This document shows, piece by piece, positions 6,262 through 13,662 of a stretch of 15,214 nucleotides of DNA. The stretch covers positions 1 to 15,214 of the forward strand of contig JAFAEA010000181.1 of assembly GCA_023424355.1 (NCBI GenBank), given 5' to 3'. This stretch comes from Chloroflexota bacterium. Lineage in GTDB: Bacteria; Chloroflexota; Chloroflexia; Thermomicrobiales; UBA6265. A program made the translations under genes and the position numbers. The notes beneath the pieces were generated by a model. It was not told where the DNA came from, did no database searches, and saw only the letters and a list, made by a program, of their open reading frames with translations. Position 1 is the first letter of the stretch; every line of letters begins with the position of its first letter.

Positions 6262-6921
6262 CTACTCGGCCGGAACTTCCAGCGCCTCTACGCTATCGAG
6301 AAGGGTCTCGAGTTCGATGGCTCGCACGGCCGGCTCGCCATTGATAGTGAGAGTGGAGAGTGCGGATTCCACCAGCTCGCGATCGAACTTGGAACGGCGG
6401 GAGTTGATCCAGGTGTGGATGGTGCGATGCTCGCCGGCAACACCCGGGATGAACTCGTCGTAGCCCCAGGTATCGGGAGCGGCTTCGTCTGCAGCCGTGT
6501 AGAACACACCAAACGCACCGTTGCCTTCAGTAAGTTCGAGCTTCTCTACCTCAACGCCCTCTGCCGTACCCAAGTACTCGTCCGAATTCTCGACGTAGTC
6601 CTTCAGCTCGGCTTCATCTGTCGGGTACTTCTCTTCCAATTTGATGATGATGCTGACGAAGCGCTCGATGTCCGGAATGCGCAGCACGCACCACTCGCCG
6701 GTCACACCGGAGGTCGTGGCTTCGCCGAAGATCTCTGGATCGTATTCAATGGTGACGTTGTCCTCAGCGCTCTCCCAGATTCCAGACGCTGCTGCTGGAG
6801 ATGCGGCTGGGGTGCCGGAGGTTTCCGGCGTTTGGGCGGCAAGCGGAGAAGCGATGGCGGCTCCGGCAGTTGCGGCGGCGCCCAGAGCGATAGAAGTTCG
6901 TGTGAATTGTCGACGATGCAT
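6262..6921 (-). CDS. Tat-exported protein of unknown function
   Basis: The 219-aa product (from ATG 6919-6921) opens with a twin-arginine leader, MHRRQFTRTSIALG, then an Ala-rich hydrophobic stretch and a likely cleavage after SPLAA. A Thr/Pro/Ala/Ser linker (TPETSGTPAASPAAASG) follows, typical of exported proteins in Thermomicrobia-like genomes. The mature domain (about residues 46-215) is acidic and mixed alpha/beta: VTIEYDPEIFGE, GEWCVLRIPDIERFVSIII, GAFGVFYTAADE, and FDRELVESALSTLTI near the end. That pattern resembles small secreted domains that bind or shield other proteins, but I do not recognise the family. An upstream in-frame TTG (6927) is better spaced from AAGGA (5 nt versus 11 nt), so the start is ambiguous. 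It lies downstream of a GT4 gene on the same strand. Confidence 0.75.
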   Translation of the reverse strand: MHRRQFTRTSIALGAAATAGAAIASPLAAQTPETSGTPAASPAAASGIWESAEDNVTIEYDPEIFGEATTSGVTGEWCVLRIPDIERFVSIIIKLEEKYPTDEAELKDYVENSDEYLGTAEGVEVEKLELTEGNGAFGVFYTAADEAAPDTWGYDEFIPGVAGEHRTIHTWINSRRSKFDRELVESALSTLTINGEPAVRAIELETLLDSVEALEVPAE

Positions 6922-6950
6922 GTGCAAAGTGGTCCTTTCATTTCATGTAT

Positions 6951-6977
6951 CAGGTGAACAACCCTTGTTGTTACCTG
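6951..6977. repeat. Inverted repeat upstream of the Tat-exported gene
   Basis: CAGGT-g-AACAAC, loop CCTT, GTTGTTACCTG: an 11-bp inverted repeat with one bulged G, starting 30 bp before the ATG at 6921. It could be an operator or a leader hairpin. With no U-run it is a poor terminator for the upstream GT4 gene. Confidence 0.45.
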
Positions 6978-7038
6978 CCATCAAGAGACGAAAGGTTCTC
7001 GGATCAGGTTCCTTGAACATAATCTCATGGGCCGAAAA

Positions 7039-8136
7039 TCAGCCGTTTGCCACCGTCAATTGCACGATTTCCTGCATCCGGTTCATGAAGGATTCCCGGC
7101 TGAACTTGGCGGCGTGCTGCTGAATTCTCTCGGTATCCCAGCTCTGGTCTCGCTGCAAAAGTTCGACCAATTCAGATTCGTCCGAGGTGCTGAAGTGCCA
7201 GCCAGTTTCGCCAGAAACCACCGTTTCCAGCGCCCCGCCACCGCGCGCGGCGATCACCGGCCGACCCGCGGCCTGCGACTCGACTGCTGTCATCCCGAAA
7301 TCCTCAACGCCTGGAAGAATCAGCGCCCGGCAGCGCTGCATGTGATCCACAACTTCGGCATCGGAGACCTCGCCGAGGAACTGGATGGTTGGGCCAGCCA
7401 TCGCCTTCAGATCGGCCTCGGCACGCCCACTGCCGATTACCTTGAGGGGCACACCGGCAGTGGTGCAGGCACGCACGGCGCGATCAATCCACTTGTGCGG
7501 CACCAGTCTGCTCACCACCAGGTACCAGTCTTCTGGCTCAACCTGAGCAACGGGACGGAACCGTTCGATGTCGATTGGCGGGTAGATCACTTCGGCATCG
7601 CGGTCATACACATTGCGGATACGCTCTCGCACCGCATTCGAGTTAGCGATGAATTGGGTGACCCGTTTAGATGCCTCGCGATCCTGCTTGCGCAGCATTG
7701 CAAACACACGGTCGGCAACAGGACGGAGTGCTCCAAGGCGTGCAGCCCCGAGATAGTCGCGGTCGCCATAGAGGAATCGCGCCGGACTGTGGCAGTAGCT
7801 AATCAGCGGGATATCTGGTGTGGGTGGCGCCGCGTGATGACTCCACGCCGAGGAATCGGCGATCACCACATCGGTATCCCTGGGGATCGATCCGCCCAGT
7901 TGTCGGAAAATCTGCGGATAAACAGGAGTCCACAATCGGTGCGTCTTGGATGCGCCCGGTATTTTCGCCAACGGGCTGGTACGGATATCCCAATTCTGGA
8001 GATCCGCCGGTAAATGCTCCGGATCATAGAGGCTGGTGAACACCGGTGCATCCGGATACATCTCGTGCAAAACTTCAAGCACGCGTTCTGCCCCACCATA
8101 TTGGGTGAGATAATCGTGTACCAGAGCTACTTGCAC
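7039..8136 (-). CDS. Family 4 glycosyltransferase (group 1)
   Basis: The 365-aa protein is a GT-B fold retaining glycosyltransferase that adds a sugar from a nucleotide donor to a lipid-linked or polysaccharide acceptor in the cytoplasm. The N-terminal acceptor domain begins VALVHDYLTQYGGAERVL with the Gly-Gly loop; SYCHSPARFLY is the typical mid-domain motif of this subgroup; the donor domain shows YPPIDIERF, YLVVSRLVPHKWID, VIGSGRAEADLKAM, IQFLGEVSDAEV, and the EX7E motif Glu278-Glu286 (PGVEDFGMTAVE) followed by AAGRPVIA. The start is GTG 8134-8136 with AAAGGA 6-7 nt upstream. It is divergent from the AlkX-type gene (82-bp gap). The sugar and acceptor are unknown; a role in exopolysaccharide or wall glycan is likely. 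Confidence 0.93.
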   Translation of the reverse strand: MQVALVHDYLTQYGGAERVLEVLHEMYPDAPVFTSLYDPEHLPADLQNWDIRTSPLAKIPGASKTHRLWTPVYPQIFRQLGGSIPRDTDVVIADSSAWSHHAAPPTPDIPLISYCHSPARFLYGDRDYLGAARLGALRPVADRVFAMLRKQDREASKRVTQFIANSNAVRERIRNVYDRDAEVIYPPIDIERFRPVAQVEPEDWYLVVSRLVPHKWIDRAVRACTTAGVPLKVIGSGRAEADLKAMAGPTIQFLGEVSDAEVVDHMQRCRALILPGVEDFGMTAVESQAAGRPVIAARGGGALETVVSGETGWHFSTSDESELVELLQRDQSWDTERIQQHAAKFSRESFMNRMQEIVQLTVANG

Positions 8137-8160
8137 GGAAGATCCTTTCGGTGAAATTGC

Positions 8161-8192
8161 GGACGTTGTTCGTCCATGTCAGCACCTATTAT
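8161..8192 (+). promoter_or_regulatory. Divergent promoter region with small inverted repeat
   Basis: In the 82 bp between the GT4 and AlkX-type starts there is GGACG-ttgtt-CGTCC (8161-8175) and a -10-like TATTAT (8187-8192), 27 bp before the ATG at 8219. This is weak evidence for an operator plus promoter; no -35 is assigned. Confidence 0.25.
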
Positions 8193-8218
8193 GCCCTCAG
8201 CAGGAGGAAGCACGCAGC

Positions 8219-9481
8219 ATGATCGAACTCACCAAACGAGAAGCACAAGCCTTGGCGGTGATCGCCAGCCGATTGGATCGCAAGCACATCACGCGCAAGA
8301 TTTCGGCAGACGATATTCTGGCCACCATTCGACACTTGGGAATGATCCAATTGGATACGATCTCGGTCGTGAGCCGTGCACACGAGACTGCGCTATGGAG
8401 CCGGCTGGGGAACTACGATCTCGACCATTTGACTGAGTTGTTCACTGGTCGCCGTGCACTCACGGAATATCTCACCCACGCAGCCGCCATCACGCCAACA
8501 GAGTTCACCCCATTGATGAAGCCGATCATGGACAGATTGCCCAACAAGCACGATAGCTGGGCCGATTATTGGGCGGAGAACCCTCACAAGATTGAGATTG
8601 CCGATGCGATTCTGGAACGTGTGGAGACCGAGGGGGCGGTCGGCTCTCGCAGTTTTGATGGCCCGAAAGACAAGCCAAAACTCGCCCAATGGGAAAGCTG
8701 GTTTGGCAGCAAGCCAGAACGCGAAATCCTGTTCGATCTCTGGGCCGAAGGCAGATTGATGGTCTCGCTACGGGATCGCAGCTTTGGCCGCTGGTACGAT
8801 CTCCCGGAACGAGTCGCACCCGATCATCATCACCTCGAGATGCCGAATGAGCAGGAATGGCACCGAACGATACTGCTCCATGCTATGCGGGCACTGGGCG
8901 TGGCCACGGCGCCGTGGCTCACCGATTACTGGCGCACCGGCGGGAAAGCGTACGTCCCCAACGCGGATGTCCGCACCCTCATGCCGCAATTGGCCGAGGA
9001 GGGGTACGTGCACCCCGTGACGATTGAGGGCATTGCTGACAATGCCTGGCTGGATTCATCGCTATTGGTCACACTCGAGCAATTACGCGATGGTTCCGGG
9101 TGGCCAACCAAAACCACCTTCCTTTCGCCGTTCGATAACCTCATTTGGAACCGCGGCCGTATGGAGCAACTGTGGGACATGTATTACCGGCTGGAGATCT
9201 ACACCCCCGCCGCAAAGCGGGTCTACGGCTACTACAACATGCCGATTCTTCACCGCGGACAGCTGGTCGGTGTGATGGATCCCTCACTTAATCGCAAGGA
9301 GAAGGTGCTCACCATTCGGGCCCTTCATTTGCAACCGAAAGTGAAACCAACGCCTGCATTGGCGAAGGCGATCGCGAAAACACTGGACGAGTTCTCGCTC
9401 TTCCTCGGTGCCACAGATTGGCAGATTCTGCAAAGCAACCCTTCTGAGTTCGGAGTTCTGATCCACAACTCTCCGGCTTAG
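8219..9481 (+). CDS. YcaQ/AlkX-type DNA interstrand-crosslink glycosylase (HTH_42 family)
   Basis: The 420-aa protein belongs to the winged-helix HTH_42 family that includes E. coli YcaQ (AlkX) and Streptomyces AlkZ. These DNA glycosylases remove bulky N7-alkylguanines and unhook interstrand crosslinks. Residues 41-53, GMIQLDTISVVSR, carry the catalytic Gln44-Leu45-Asp46, the Q-hydrophobic-D form characteristic of the YcaQ/AlkX branch rather than the QxQ of AlkZ. The C-terminal half has the family block FLSPFDNLIWNRGRMEQLW, YRLEIYTPAAKRVYGYYNMPIL and RGQLVGVMDP. Length matches the family (about 400). ATG has AGGAGG 11 nt upstream. It sits alone between a divergent glycosyltransferase and a convergent monooxygenase with its own terminator 3 bp after the stop, so it is not part of a visible biosynthetic or self-resistance cluster; a housekeeping repair role is likely. 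Confidence 0.9.
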   Translation: MIELTKREAQALAVIASRLDRKHITRKISADDILATIRHLGMIQLDTISVVSRAHETALWSRLGNYDLDHLTELFTGRRALTEYLTHAAAITPTEFTPLMKPIMDRLPNKHDSWADYWAENPHKIEIADAILERVETEGAVGSRSFDGPKDKPKLAQWESWFGSKPEREILFDLWAEGRLMVSLRDRSFGRWYDLPERVAPDHHHLEMPNEQEWHRTILLHAMRALGVATAPWLTDYWRTGGKAYVPNADVRTLMPQLAEEGYVHPVTIEGIADNAWLDSSLLVTLEQLRDGSGWPTKTTFLSPFDNLIWNRGRMEQLWDMYYRLEIYTPAAKRVYGYYNMPILHRGQLVGVMDPSLNRKEKVLTIRALHLQPKVKPTPALAKAIAKTLDEFSLFLGATDWQILQSNPSEFGVLIHNSPA

Positions 9482-9484
9482 CAA

Positions 9485-9514
9485 AACGCCGCTGCACACA
9501 AGTGCAGCGGCGTT
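9485..9514 (+). terminator. Hairpin directly after the AlkX-type gene
   Basis: A perfect 13-bp stem, AACGCCGCTGCAC / GTGCAGCGGCGTT, with loop ACAA, begins 3 bp after the stop codon. CTTGGG follows, so the U-run is only the two Ts of the stem end. It is placed and shaped like a terminator and may also serve the convergent gene ending at 9571. Confidence 0.7.
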
Positions 9515-9570
9515 CTTGGGATCGTTGGTCGGGTTCAGTGAGGCCTGTCTGATCTGACTATCCAGGGCCC

Positions 9571-9891
9571 TTAGTCGATCTGGAGTTCGCCCATCGGCTC
9601 CCAGCCTTCACCATCCACCTGACGGGAGATGATCTTCGGAGTGCTGGTCAGGTGAGGTCGCATTGCCTCAAGACCTTTCTTGAAATGATCGCTGTTTACG
9701 TGCGGACCCGCACCATCGTCGGTGAATGCTTCTACCAGCACGAACTCGTTGGCATCGTCCAGGCTCTTCGACCATTCGAAGAAGATATTGCCAGGTTCCT
9801 GTCGTGTGGCTTCTGTGAACTCACGCACGGTCTCCGGCCAGCTTTCGACCGATTCCGGCTTGACGTTGAATTTTACGGTGATGAAGTACAT
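9571..9891 (-). CDS. Antibiotic biosynthesis monooxygenase (ABM) family, YgiN-like
   Basis: The 106-aa protein is a dimeric alpha+beta-barrel (ferredoxin-like) ABM protein. Family members such as E. coli YgiN oxidise quinols without cofactor; many are of unknown function. The pattern fits closely: FITVKFNVKPESVESW, FTEATRQEPGNIFFEWSKSLDDANEFVLVEAFTDD, then the conserved His-x5-His (PHVNSDHF) and the closing LTSTPKIISRQV strand. ATG 9889-9891 is chosen over a longer in-frame extension to 9954 because AAGGGAG lies just upstream and the family begins at this strand. It is downstream of the NYN gene on the same strand (83-bp gap) and may be cotranscribed, though no functional tie is evident. Confidence 0.88.
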   Translation of the reverse strand: MYFITVKFNVKPESVESWPETVREFTEATRQEPGNIFFEWSKSLDDANEFVLVEAFTDDGAGPHVNSDHFKKGLEAMRPHLTSTPKIISRQVDGEGWEPMGELQID

Positions 9892-9974
9892 ATGCTCCCT
9901 TTCATCGCATGAACTCGGTATGCCGTTATGGTTGAGAATGTACCACTCCGGCATCTCGATTTGGCGTGGATGCG

Positions 9975-11198
9975 CTAGTTCTCCGGCACCTCAAACTCGA
10001 GTTCATCTGTCGCCGGAGCCTCCAGCATGAAGAGAGAGGCATTTTTCGTGAGCGTAAATGCCGAGAACGAGTACGGCTGCCCCTGCGGAGTTCTTCCCTG
10101 ACGAATCTCCCGAATCAGAATCGGTGGTTCGCGATTCGCCAGATCGTTGAGCAAGCTCCGGATTTGCGATTCGTTCAATCTCGGCAGCGCGCTGGTTTGC
10201 AGCAGCTTGTTCAGCACGCGACGGAATGTGAAGTAGTGCAGTTTGGGATCATCACTCAGCGATTGCAGCACATCGAACAGCGCCGAACGCTCCTCAGATT
10301 GAAGTGACTCCAGCCGCACGGCGCCGGTCGATTGATCGGCACTGGTATCGTCATCGTCGTCCACATCATCATCGGAATCGGATGCAGTCGATGGTAGGCT
10401 GGCAAAGCTGTTACCACCGGATGTGGTGAGGGTCACCACACCGGCCTGTTGTGCGGCTTCCATATACACACTGAACGGCACACCAAACGCCGCCCTCGGC
10501 TTCAGGTTGTGATCCATGCCAAGCCAATGACCGATTTCCTGGTAGAGCATTGGCTCGTTATCATCGCCGCGGTTTTGCAGTACCTGTTGCAGGGCTTCAA
10601 AGGCCGATGTCGGAATCTTTGGCGATTTCTGCTGCGGAGTCGATTGCGTGCGTGTTCCTGGCTTTGCCGGACGCACCGTGCGGGCTCGCACGGATGGATC
10701 GAGATCTCGCTCGTAAATAAGCACGGAGTCCGCTGCGGAACTGAGCATGCGGCTCATCGCGGCATCCACCCCAATTACTACCACGCGGGCACCCGCCTGG
10801 CGCAAGTAGTTCAACGGATGGATGAGATCGCCATCACCGGTTACGAAAATAATCGTGCCCAGGTTGGACATGCGCTGGGTGAGATCGACCGCATCCACGG
10901 CCATCCGCACATCGGCGCTGTTCTTGCCGGCAGGCGTGTAGATGAGATCGATACCCTGGCGGTAAAGGTTCTCTGCATCGATGCTGAGCTCGGCGTTGGT
11001 CCAGGGGGCATACGCGCGGCTGAGCACGAGGCGTCCGTGATCCAACGCTTCCTGAATAATGAGACTCATTTTGGGAGTGGTGAGATTGAAGTGATTACGC
11101 AAGCTCACCTGCAGGTTTTCATAGTCAATCAACAGCGCCACATCACTTGGTTCGGGCTGCGCTGCGGCTCGGGATTTGCCATTGGTAACTGGCGACAT
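9975..11198 (-). CDS. NYN/PIN-like RNase domain protein with LOTUS/OST-HTH-like domain
   Basis: The 407-aa protein has an N-terminal NYN (PIN-like, LabA/DUF88) domain at about residues 18-163. The expected acidic cluster is present: Asp25 (LLIDYENL), Asp96 (KNSADVRMAVDAV) with Asp102, and Asp122/Asp124 (FVTGDGDL), supporting metal-dependent RNase activity. Residues 197-272 (FEALQQVLQ ... YQEIGHWLGM ... VYMEAAQQAGVVTL) match the shape of an OST-HTH/LOTUS RNA-binding winged helix. An acidic linker (about 273-293, rich in Asp) leads to a second winged-helix-like segment (294-395: FTFRRVLNKLLQ, SQIRSLLNDLANREPPILIRE). The start at ATG 11196-11198 begins the conserved region; an open frame to 11435 only covers promoter DNA. 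It is divergent from RNase Y, suggesting joint work in RNA turnover. The function is inferred from domains only. Confidence 0.85.
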   Translation of the reverse strand: MSPVTNGKSRAAAQPEPSDVALLIDYENLQVSLRNHFNLTTPKMSLIIQEALDHGRLVLSRAYAPWTNAELSIDAENLYRQGIDLIYTPAGKNSADVRMAVDAVDLTQRMSNLGTIIFVTGDGDLIHPLNYLRQAGARVVVIGVDAAMSRMLSSAADSVLIYERDLDPSVRARTVRPAKPGTRTQSTPQQKSPKIPTSAFEALQQVLQNRGDDNEPMLYQEIGHWLGMDHNLKPRAAFGVPFSVYMEAAQQAGVVTLTTSGGNSFASLPSTASDSDDDVDDDDDTSADQSTGAVRLESLQSEERSALFDVLQSLSDDPKLHYFTFRRVLNKLLQTSALPRLNESQIRSLLNDLANREPPILIREIRQGRTPQGQPYSFSAFTLTKNASLFMLEAPATDELEFEVPEN

Positions 11199-11239
11199 GG
11201 TTGTAAACTCTTCCCATTGAATCGGATTCGAATACCTGC

Positions 11240-11245
11240 ATTGTA
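11240..11245 (-). promoter_or_regulatory. Possible -10 box for the NYN gene
   Basis: The minus strand reads CCG-TACAAT-GCAGG, about 41 bp before the ATG at 11198. It is identical over TACAATGCAG to the box before the secreted-protein gene at 2816-2821. Confidence 0.35.
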
Positions 11246-11285
11246 CGGGGTAGCCGCCCTGCCTGCAGGTTAATAGAATGAAAAT

Positions 11286-11297
11286 GCGTACGTACGC
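11286..11297. repeat. 12-bp perfect palindrome, operator candidate
   Basis: GCGTACGTACGC lies 88 bp upstream of the NYN start and 196 bp upstream of rny. A perfect palindrome in a shared divergent promoter region is a plausible dimeric regulator site; no regulator is known. Confidence 0.3.
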
Positions 11298-11455
11298 GCT
11301 ATTTTGGCTCGGTTCGGTCGTGCCCGTATTGCCGGAGTTACTGAAAAGACGTATGCTTGAGCTTGTACTTGTTTCGCATAGGGCGTGCGAAATTCGGGTA
11401 TGACGAAACGTCACACCGATTCCCTTGCCGAACAATCACACCTTAACAATGGAGA

Positions 11456-11473
11456 CCTCATCGCAAGATGAGG
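11456..11473 (+). promoter_or_regulatory. Leader hairpin with GCAA tetraloop before rny
   Basis: CCTCATC-GCAA-GATGAGG is a perfect 7-bp stem with a GNRA loop, ending 8 nt before the GAGGAG ribosome-binding site (11482-11487). It could stabilise the mRNA 5' end or modulate its translation, assuming the promoter lies upstream of it. Confidence 0.4.
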
Positions 11474-11493
11474 ACACGAGCGAGGAGCTACAG

Positions 11494-13125
11494 ATGAATG
11501 ATCTCTGGATCTTCATCATTGGCGCAGTGCTCGTTGCTGGAATCACCTTTTTCGTGACCTATTTCTTGCTGGATAGACGCGCAGATTCGCGCATCAAAAC
11601 AGCTCAAATTGAAGCAGATCGCGTATTGGAAGAGGCCGAAACTCAGCGGCGAGATGTTGCACTGGCTGCCAAGGATGAGGCGATTCGTCTGCGAGGGGAG
11701 CTCGACCGGGAACTAACACAGCGCCGGGTCGAGATTGAGCGCATTGAAGGACGAATCGAGAAAAAAGAAGAAGTAATTGACGAAAAAGCCCAGCGGTTGG
11801 AACAGCGCGAGAATGCGGTCCGAAAGGCCGAAGGTCGCCTGCAAAGCCAACAGGATACATGGGAGAACGAGAAAGTCCGCAAGGACAAAGAGGTGGAGGA
11901 ACACCGACAGGGTGTTCTGCGAGAACTGGAAGAACAGCGCCACCTCCAGATGCAGGAAATCGAGCAATCCCGCCAGCATTACCATGATGAGCTGGAGCGC
12001 GTTGCTGGCCTCACTGCCACCGAAGCACGCGATCAGTTGATCGCCGATGTCGAAGCAGAGGCTCGCCACATGGCCCAACGCCACGTTCATGAAATTGAAC
12101 GAGAGGCGAAGGATGAAGCCGATAAGCGCGCACGCAAGATTTTGGCAACAACCATTCAGCGCATCGCATCGGATTACGTATCGGAATCCACCGTCAGTGT
12201 GGTGCCGCTACCAAACGACGACATGAAGGGCCGAATCATCGGCCGTGAAGGTCGCAATATCCGCGCGCTGGAAACCGCAACTGGTGTCGATTTGATTGTC
12301 GATGACACACCAGAAGCCGTTACCGTGAGTGGCTTCGATCCCGTTCGCCGCGAGGTTGCACGCCGTGCTCTGCAGAAACTGCTGCAGGATGGTCGCATTC
12401 ACCCGGCACGCATCGAGGAAGTGGTCAGCAAGACCCAAATGGAACTCGATGAAATCATGCGGGAAGAGGGCGAGCGCGTTGCATACGATGCTAACGTTCC
12501 AGGCCTGCACCCGGATTTGGTGAAGCTGCTTGGTCGGCTTAAGTTCCGTACCAGCTACGGCCAGAATGTGCTCGCGCACAGTCTGGAAACCAGTCTGATC
12601 TGCGCGAATTTGGCCGCCGAACTCGGCGCCGATGTGAATGTCGCGAAAACAGCTGGACTCCTGCACGATATCGGTAAGGCGGTCGACCACGAGGTGGAAG
12701 GTCCGCACGCACTGATCGGTGCAGATATCGCCAAGCGATTGGGTCGATCTTCCCGCATTGTGCACGCCATTGCCGCGCACCATAACGAGGAAGAACCGCA
12801 AACCATCGAAGCGTTCATCGTACAAACGGCCGATGCCATTTCTGGCGCGCGCCCGGGTGCGAGACGCGAAATGGTGGAGACCTACATCAAACGACTGGAA
12901 GCGCTGGAAGGCGTGGCCAACTCGTTTGAAGGGGTCGAGAAATCGTTCGCCATCCAGGCCGGCCGCGAGGTCCGCATTCTGGTGGCACCAAATTCGGTGA
13001 ACGATGCAGGGGCAACCCGGTTGGCACAGGATGTGGTCAAGAAGATCGAGGAAACCCTCGAGTACCCTGGCCAGATCAAGGTCACCGTGATTCGCGAAAC
13101 CCGCGCGATCGATTACGCGCGCTAA
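11494..13125 (+). CDS. rny: Ribonuclease Y
   Basis: RNase Y is the membrane-anchored endoribonuclease that starts mRNA decay in many bacteria lacking RNase E. The 543-aa protein has all family parts in order: an N-terminal membrane helix (about 4-26, LWIFIIGAVLVAGITFFVTYF), a long Glu/Arg/Gln-rich coiled coil (about 28-200), a KH RNA-binding domain with GRIIGREGRN (246-255), and an HD hydrolase domain with His362 (LAHSLE), the catalytic pair His391-Asp392 (LLHDIGKAVDHEVEGPHALIG), AAHHNEEEP and the terminal VIRETRAIDYAR. The start at ATG 11494 has GAGGAG 6 nt upstream and begins directly before the membrane helix; in-frame ATG 11449 and TTG 11425 would add a charged extension ahead of it and lack a ribosome site. 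Nearby spoVS matches the rny-ymdB-spoVS order of Bacillus, with ymdB absent. Confidence 0.97.
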   Translation: MNDLWIFIIGAVLVAGITFFVTYFLLDRRADSRIKTAQIEADRVLEEAETQRRDVALAAKDEAIRLRGELDRELTQRRVEIERIEGRIEKKEEVIDEKAQRLEQRENAVRKAEGRLQSQQDTWENEKVRKDKEVEEHRQGVLRELEEQRHLQMQEIEQSRQHYHDELERVAGLTATEARDQLIADVEAEARHMAQRHVHEIEREAKDEADKRARKILATTIQRIASDYVSESTVSVVPLPNDDMKGRIIGREGRNIRALETATGVDLIVDDTPEAVTVSGFDPVRREVARRALQKLLQDGRIHPARIEEVVSKTQMELDEIMREEGERVAYDANVPGLHPDLVKLLGRLKFRTSYGQNVLAHSLETSLICANLAAELGADVNVAKTAGLLHDIGKAVDHEVEGPHALIGADIAKRLGRSSRIVHAIAAHHNEEEPQTIEAFIVQTADAISGARPGARREMVETYIKRLEALEGVANSFEGVEKSFAIQAGREVRILVAPNSVNDAGATRLAQDVVKKIEETLEYPGQIKVTVIRETRAIDYAR

Positions 13126-13186
13126 CGCACACAGGGCTCGCATGCGTGGTTAATAGTCACGCACGCCTGTTGTTCTCACGAAAACC

Positions 13187-13241
13187 AACGCGTGTGTTCG
13201 ATTCTGGAAATCAGAATCTGAACACACGCGTTTTGAGTTTT
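13187..13241 (+). terminator. Rho-independent terminator after rny
   Basis: A long hairpin, AACGCGTGTGTTCGATTCTG (13187-13206), loop GAAAT, and its complement at 13212-13232 with one bulged T (13219), is followed by TTGAG and a run of eight T (13238-13245). It has the classic U-tract that the other hairpins in this window lack, and may also stop the convergent DUF1304 gene. Confidence 0.9.
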
Positions 13242-13275
13242 TTTTGAAAATTCGCTTGCGATGAAAACGTCGGGG

Positions 13276-13662
13276 TTACATTGCCAGCCCGATGACGAGC
13301 AATACAATGCCGATGGCCGGAATCACCCCTTGCTTCAGCGCGGCCGCCCGCTTATCCGGGCTGGAAAGCAGCAACACAAGTGCTGCTGCAGTCATTGAAC
13401 CCGCACCTGCCAAAGCGAGTGTGGAACCGGCGGTGTTGTATCCGCTGAAATAAAGAATCGCTCCAGCAATGATAAGAACAGCAAGGAAGAGATTGTAGAA
13501 ACCCTGATTGAACGCCAACGCTTTGGTTGCGAGGGCCTCCGATTCCGTGGTGCCGAACGTGGCGCGAGCTTTCTCGCTGGTCCAGATCACGGACTCCAGA
13601 TAGAAGATGTACACGTGGAGCAAAGCGGCCAATGCCACAACTATGAATCCTACAGTAATCAT
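13276..13662 (-). CDS. DUF1304 family small membrane protein
   Basis: The 128-aa protein has four predicted membrane helices: residues 3-22 (TVGFIVVALAALLHVYIFYL), about 54-73 (GFYNLFLAVLIIAGAILYF), 77-100 (AGSTLALAGAGSMTAAALVLLL) and 110-128 (LKQGVIPAIGIVLLVIGLAM). The DUF1304 signatures LLHVYIFYLESVIW, FG...E and AFNQGFYNLFLA are clear. The family's function is unknown. ATG 13660-13662 has AAAGG 8 nt upstream. It lies between rny and the spoVS-type gene but on the opposite strand, where Bacillus has ymdB. Confidence 0.9.
   Translation of the reverse strand: MITVGFIVVALAALLHVYIFYLESVIWTSEKARATFGTTESEALATKALAFNQGFYNLFLAVLIIAGAILYFSGYNTAGSTLALAGAGSMTAAALVLLLSSPDKRAAALKQGVIPAIGIVLLVIGLAM

Larger units (their letters stand above)
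11199..11493. promoter_or_regulatory. Divergent control region between NYN gene and rny
   Basis: This 295-bp stretch without a gene serves both starts. Toward the NYN gene there is TACAAT-GCAG on the minus strand (11245-11240). There is also an 8-bp palindrome CCTGCAGG (11262-11269), a 12-bp palindrome GCGTACGTACGC (11286-11297), a TTTCGCA/TGCGAAA hairpin (11372-11392), and a GNRA-capped hairpin just before the rny ribosome site (11456-11473). The palindromes are operator candidates. Confidence 0.45.

Noticed and set aside
7027..8013. 328-codon plus-strand frame opposite the GT4 gene
   Set aside because: It is antisense to a gene with full GT4 motifs; no ribosome site or domain supports it.
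11199..11435. N-terminal extension of the NYN protein to an upstream start
   Set aside because: The extra 79 residues have unlikely composition and cover the promoter region; the NYN domain begins soon after ATG 11198.
12208..13143. 311-codon minus-strand frame opposite rny
   Set aside because: It lies antisense to the KH and HD domains of RNase Y and its product is Cys/His/Phe-scattered with no motif.
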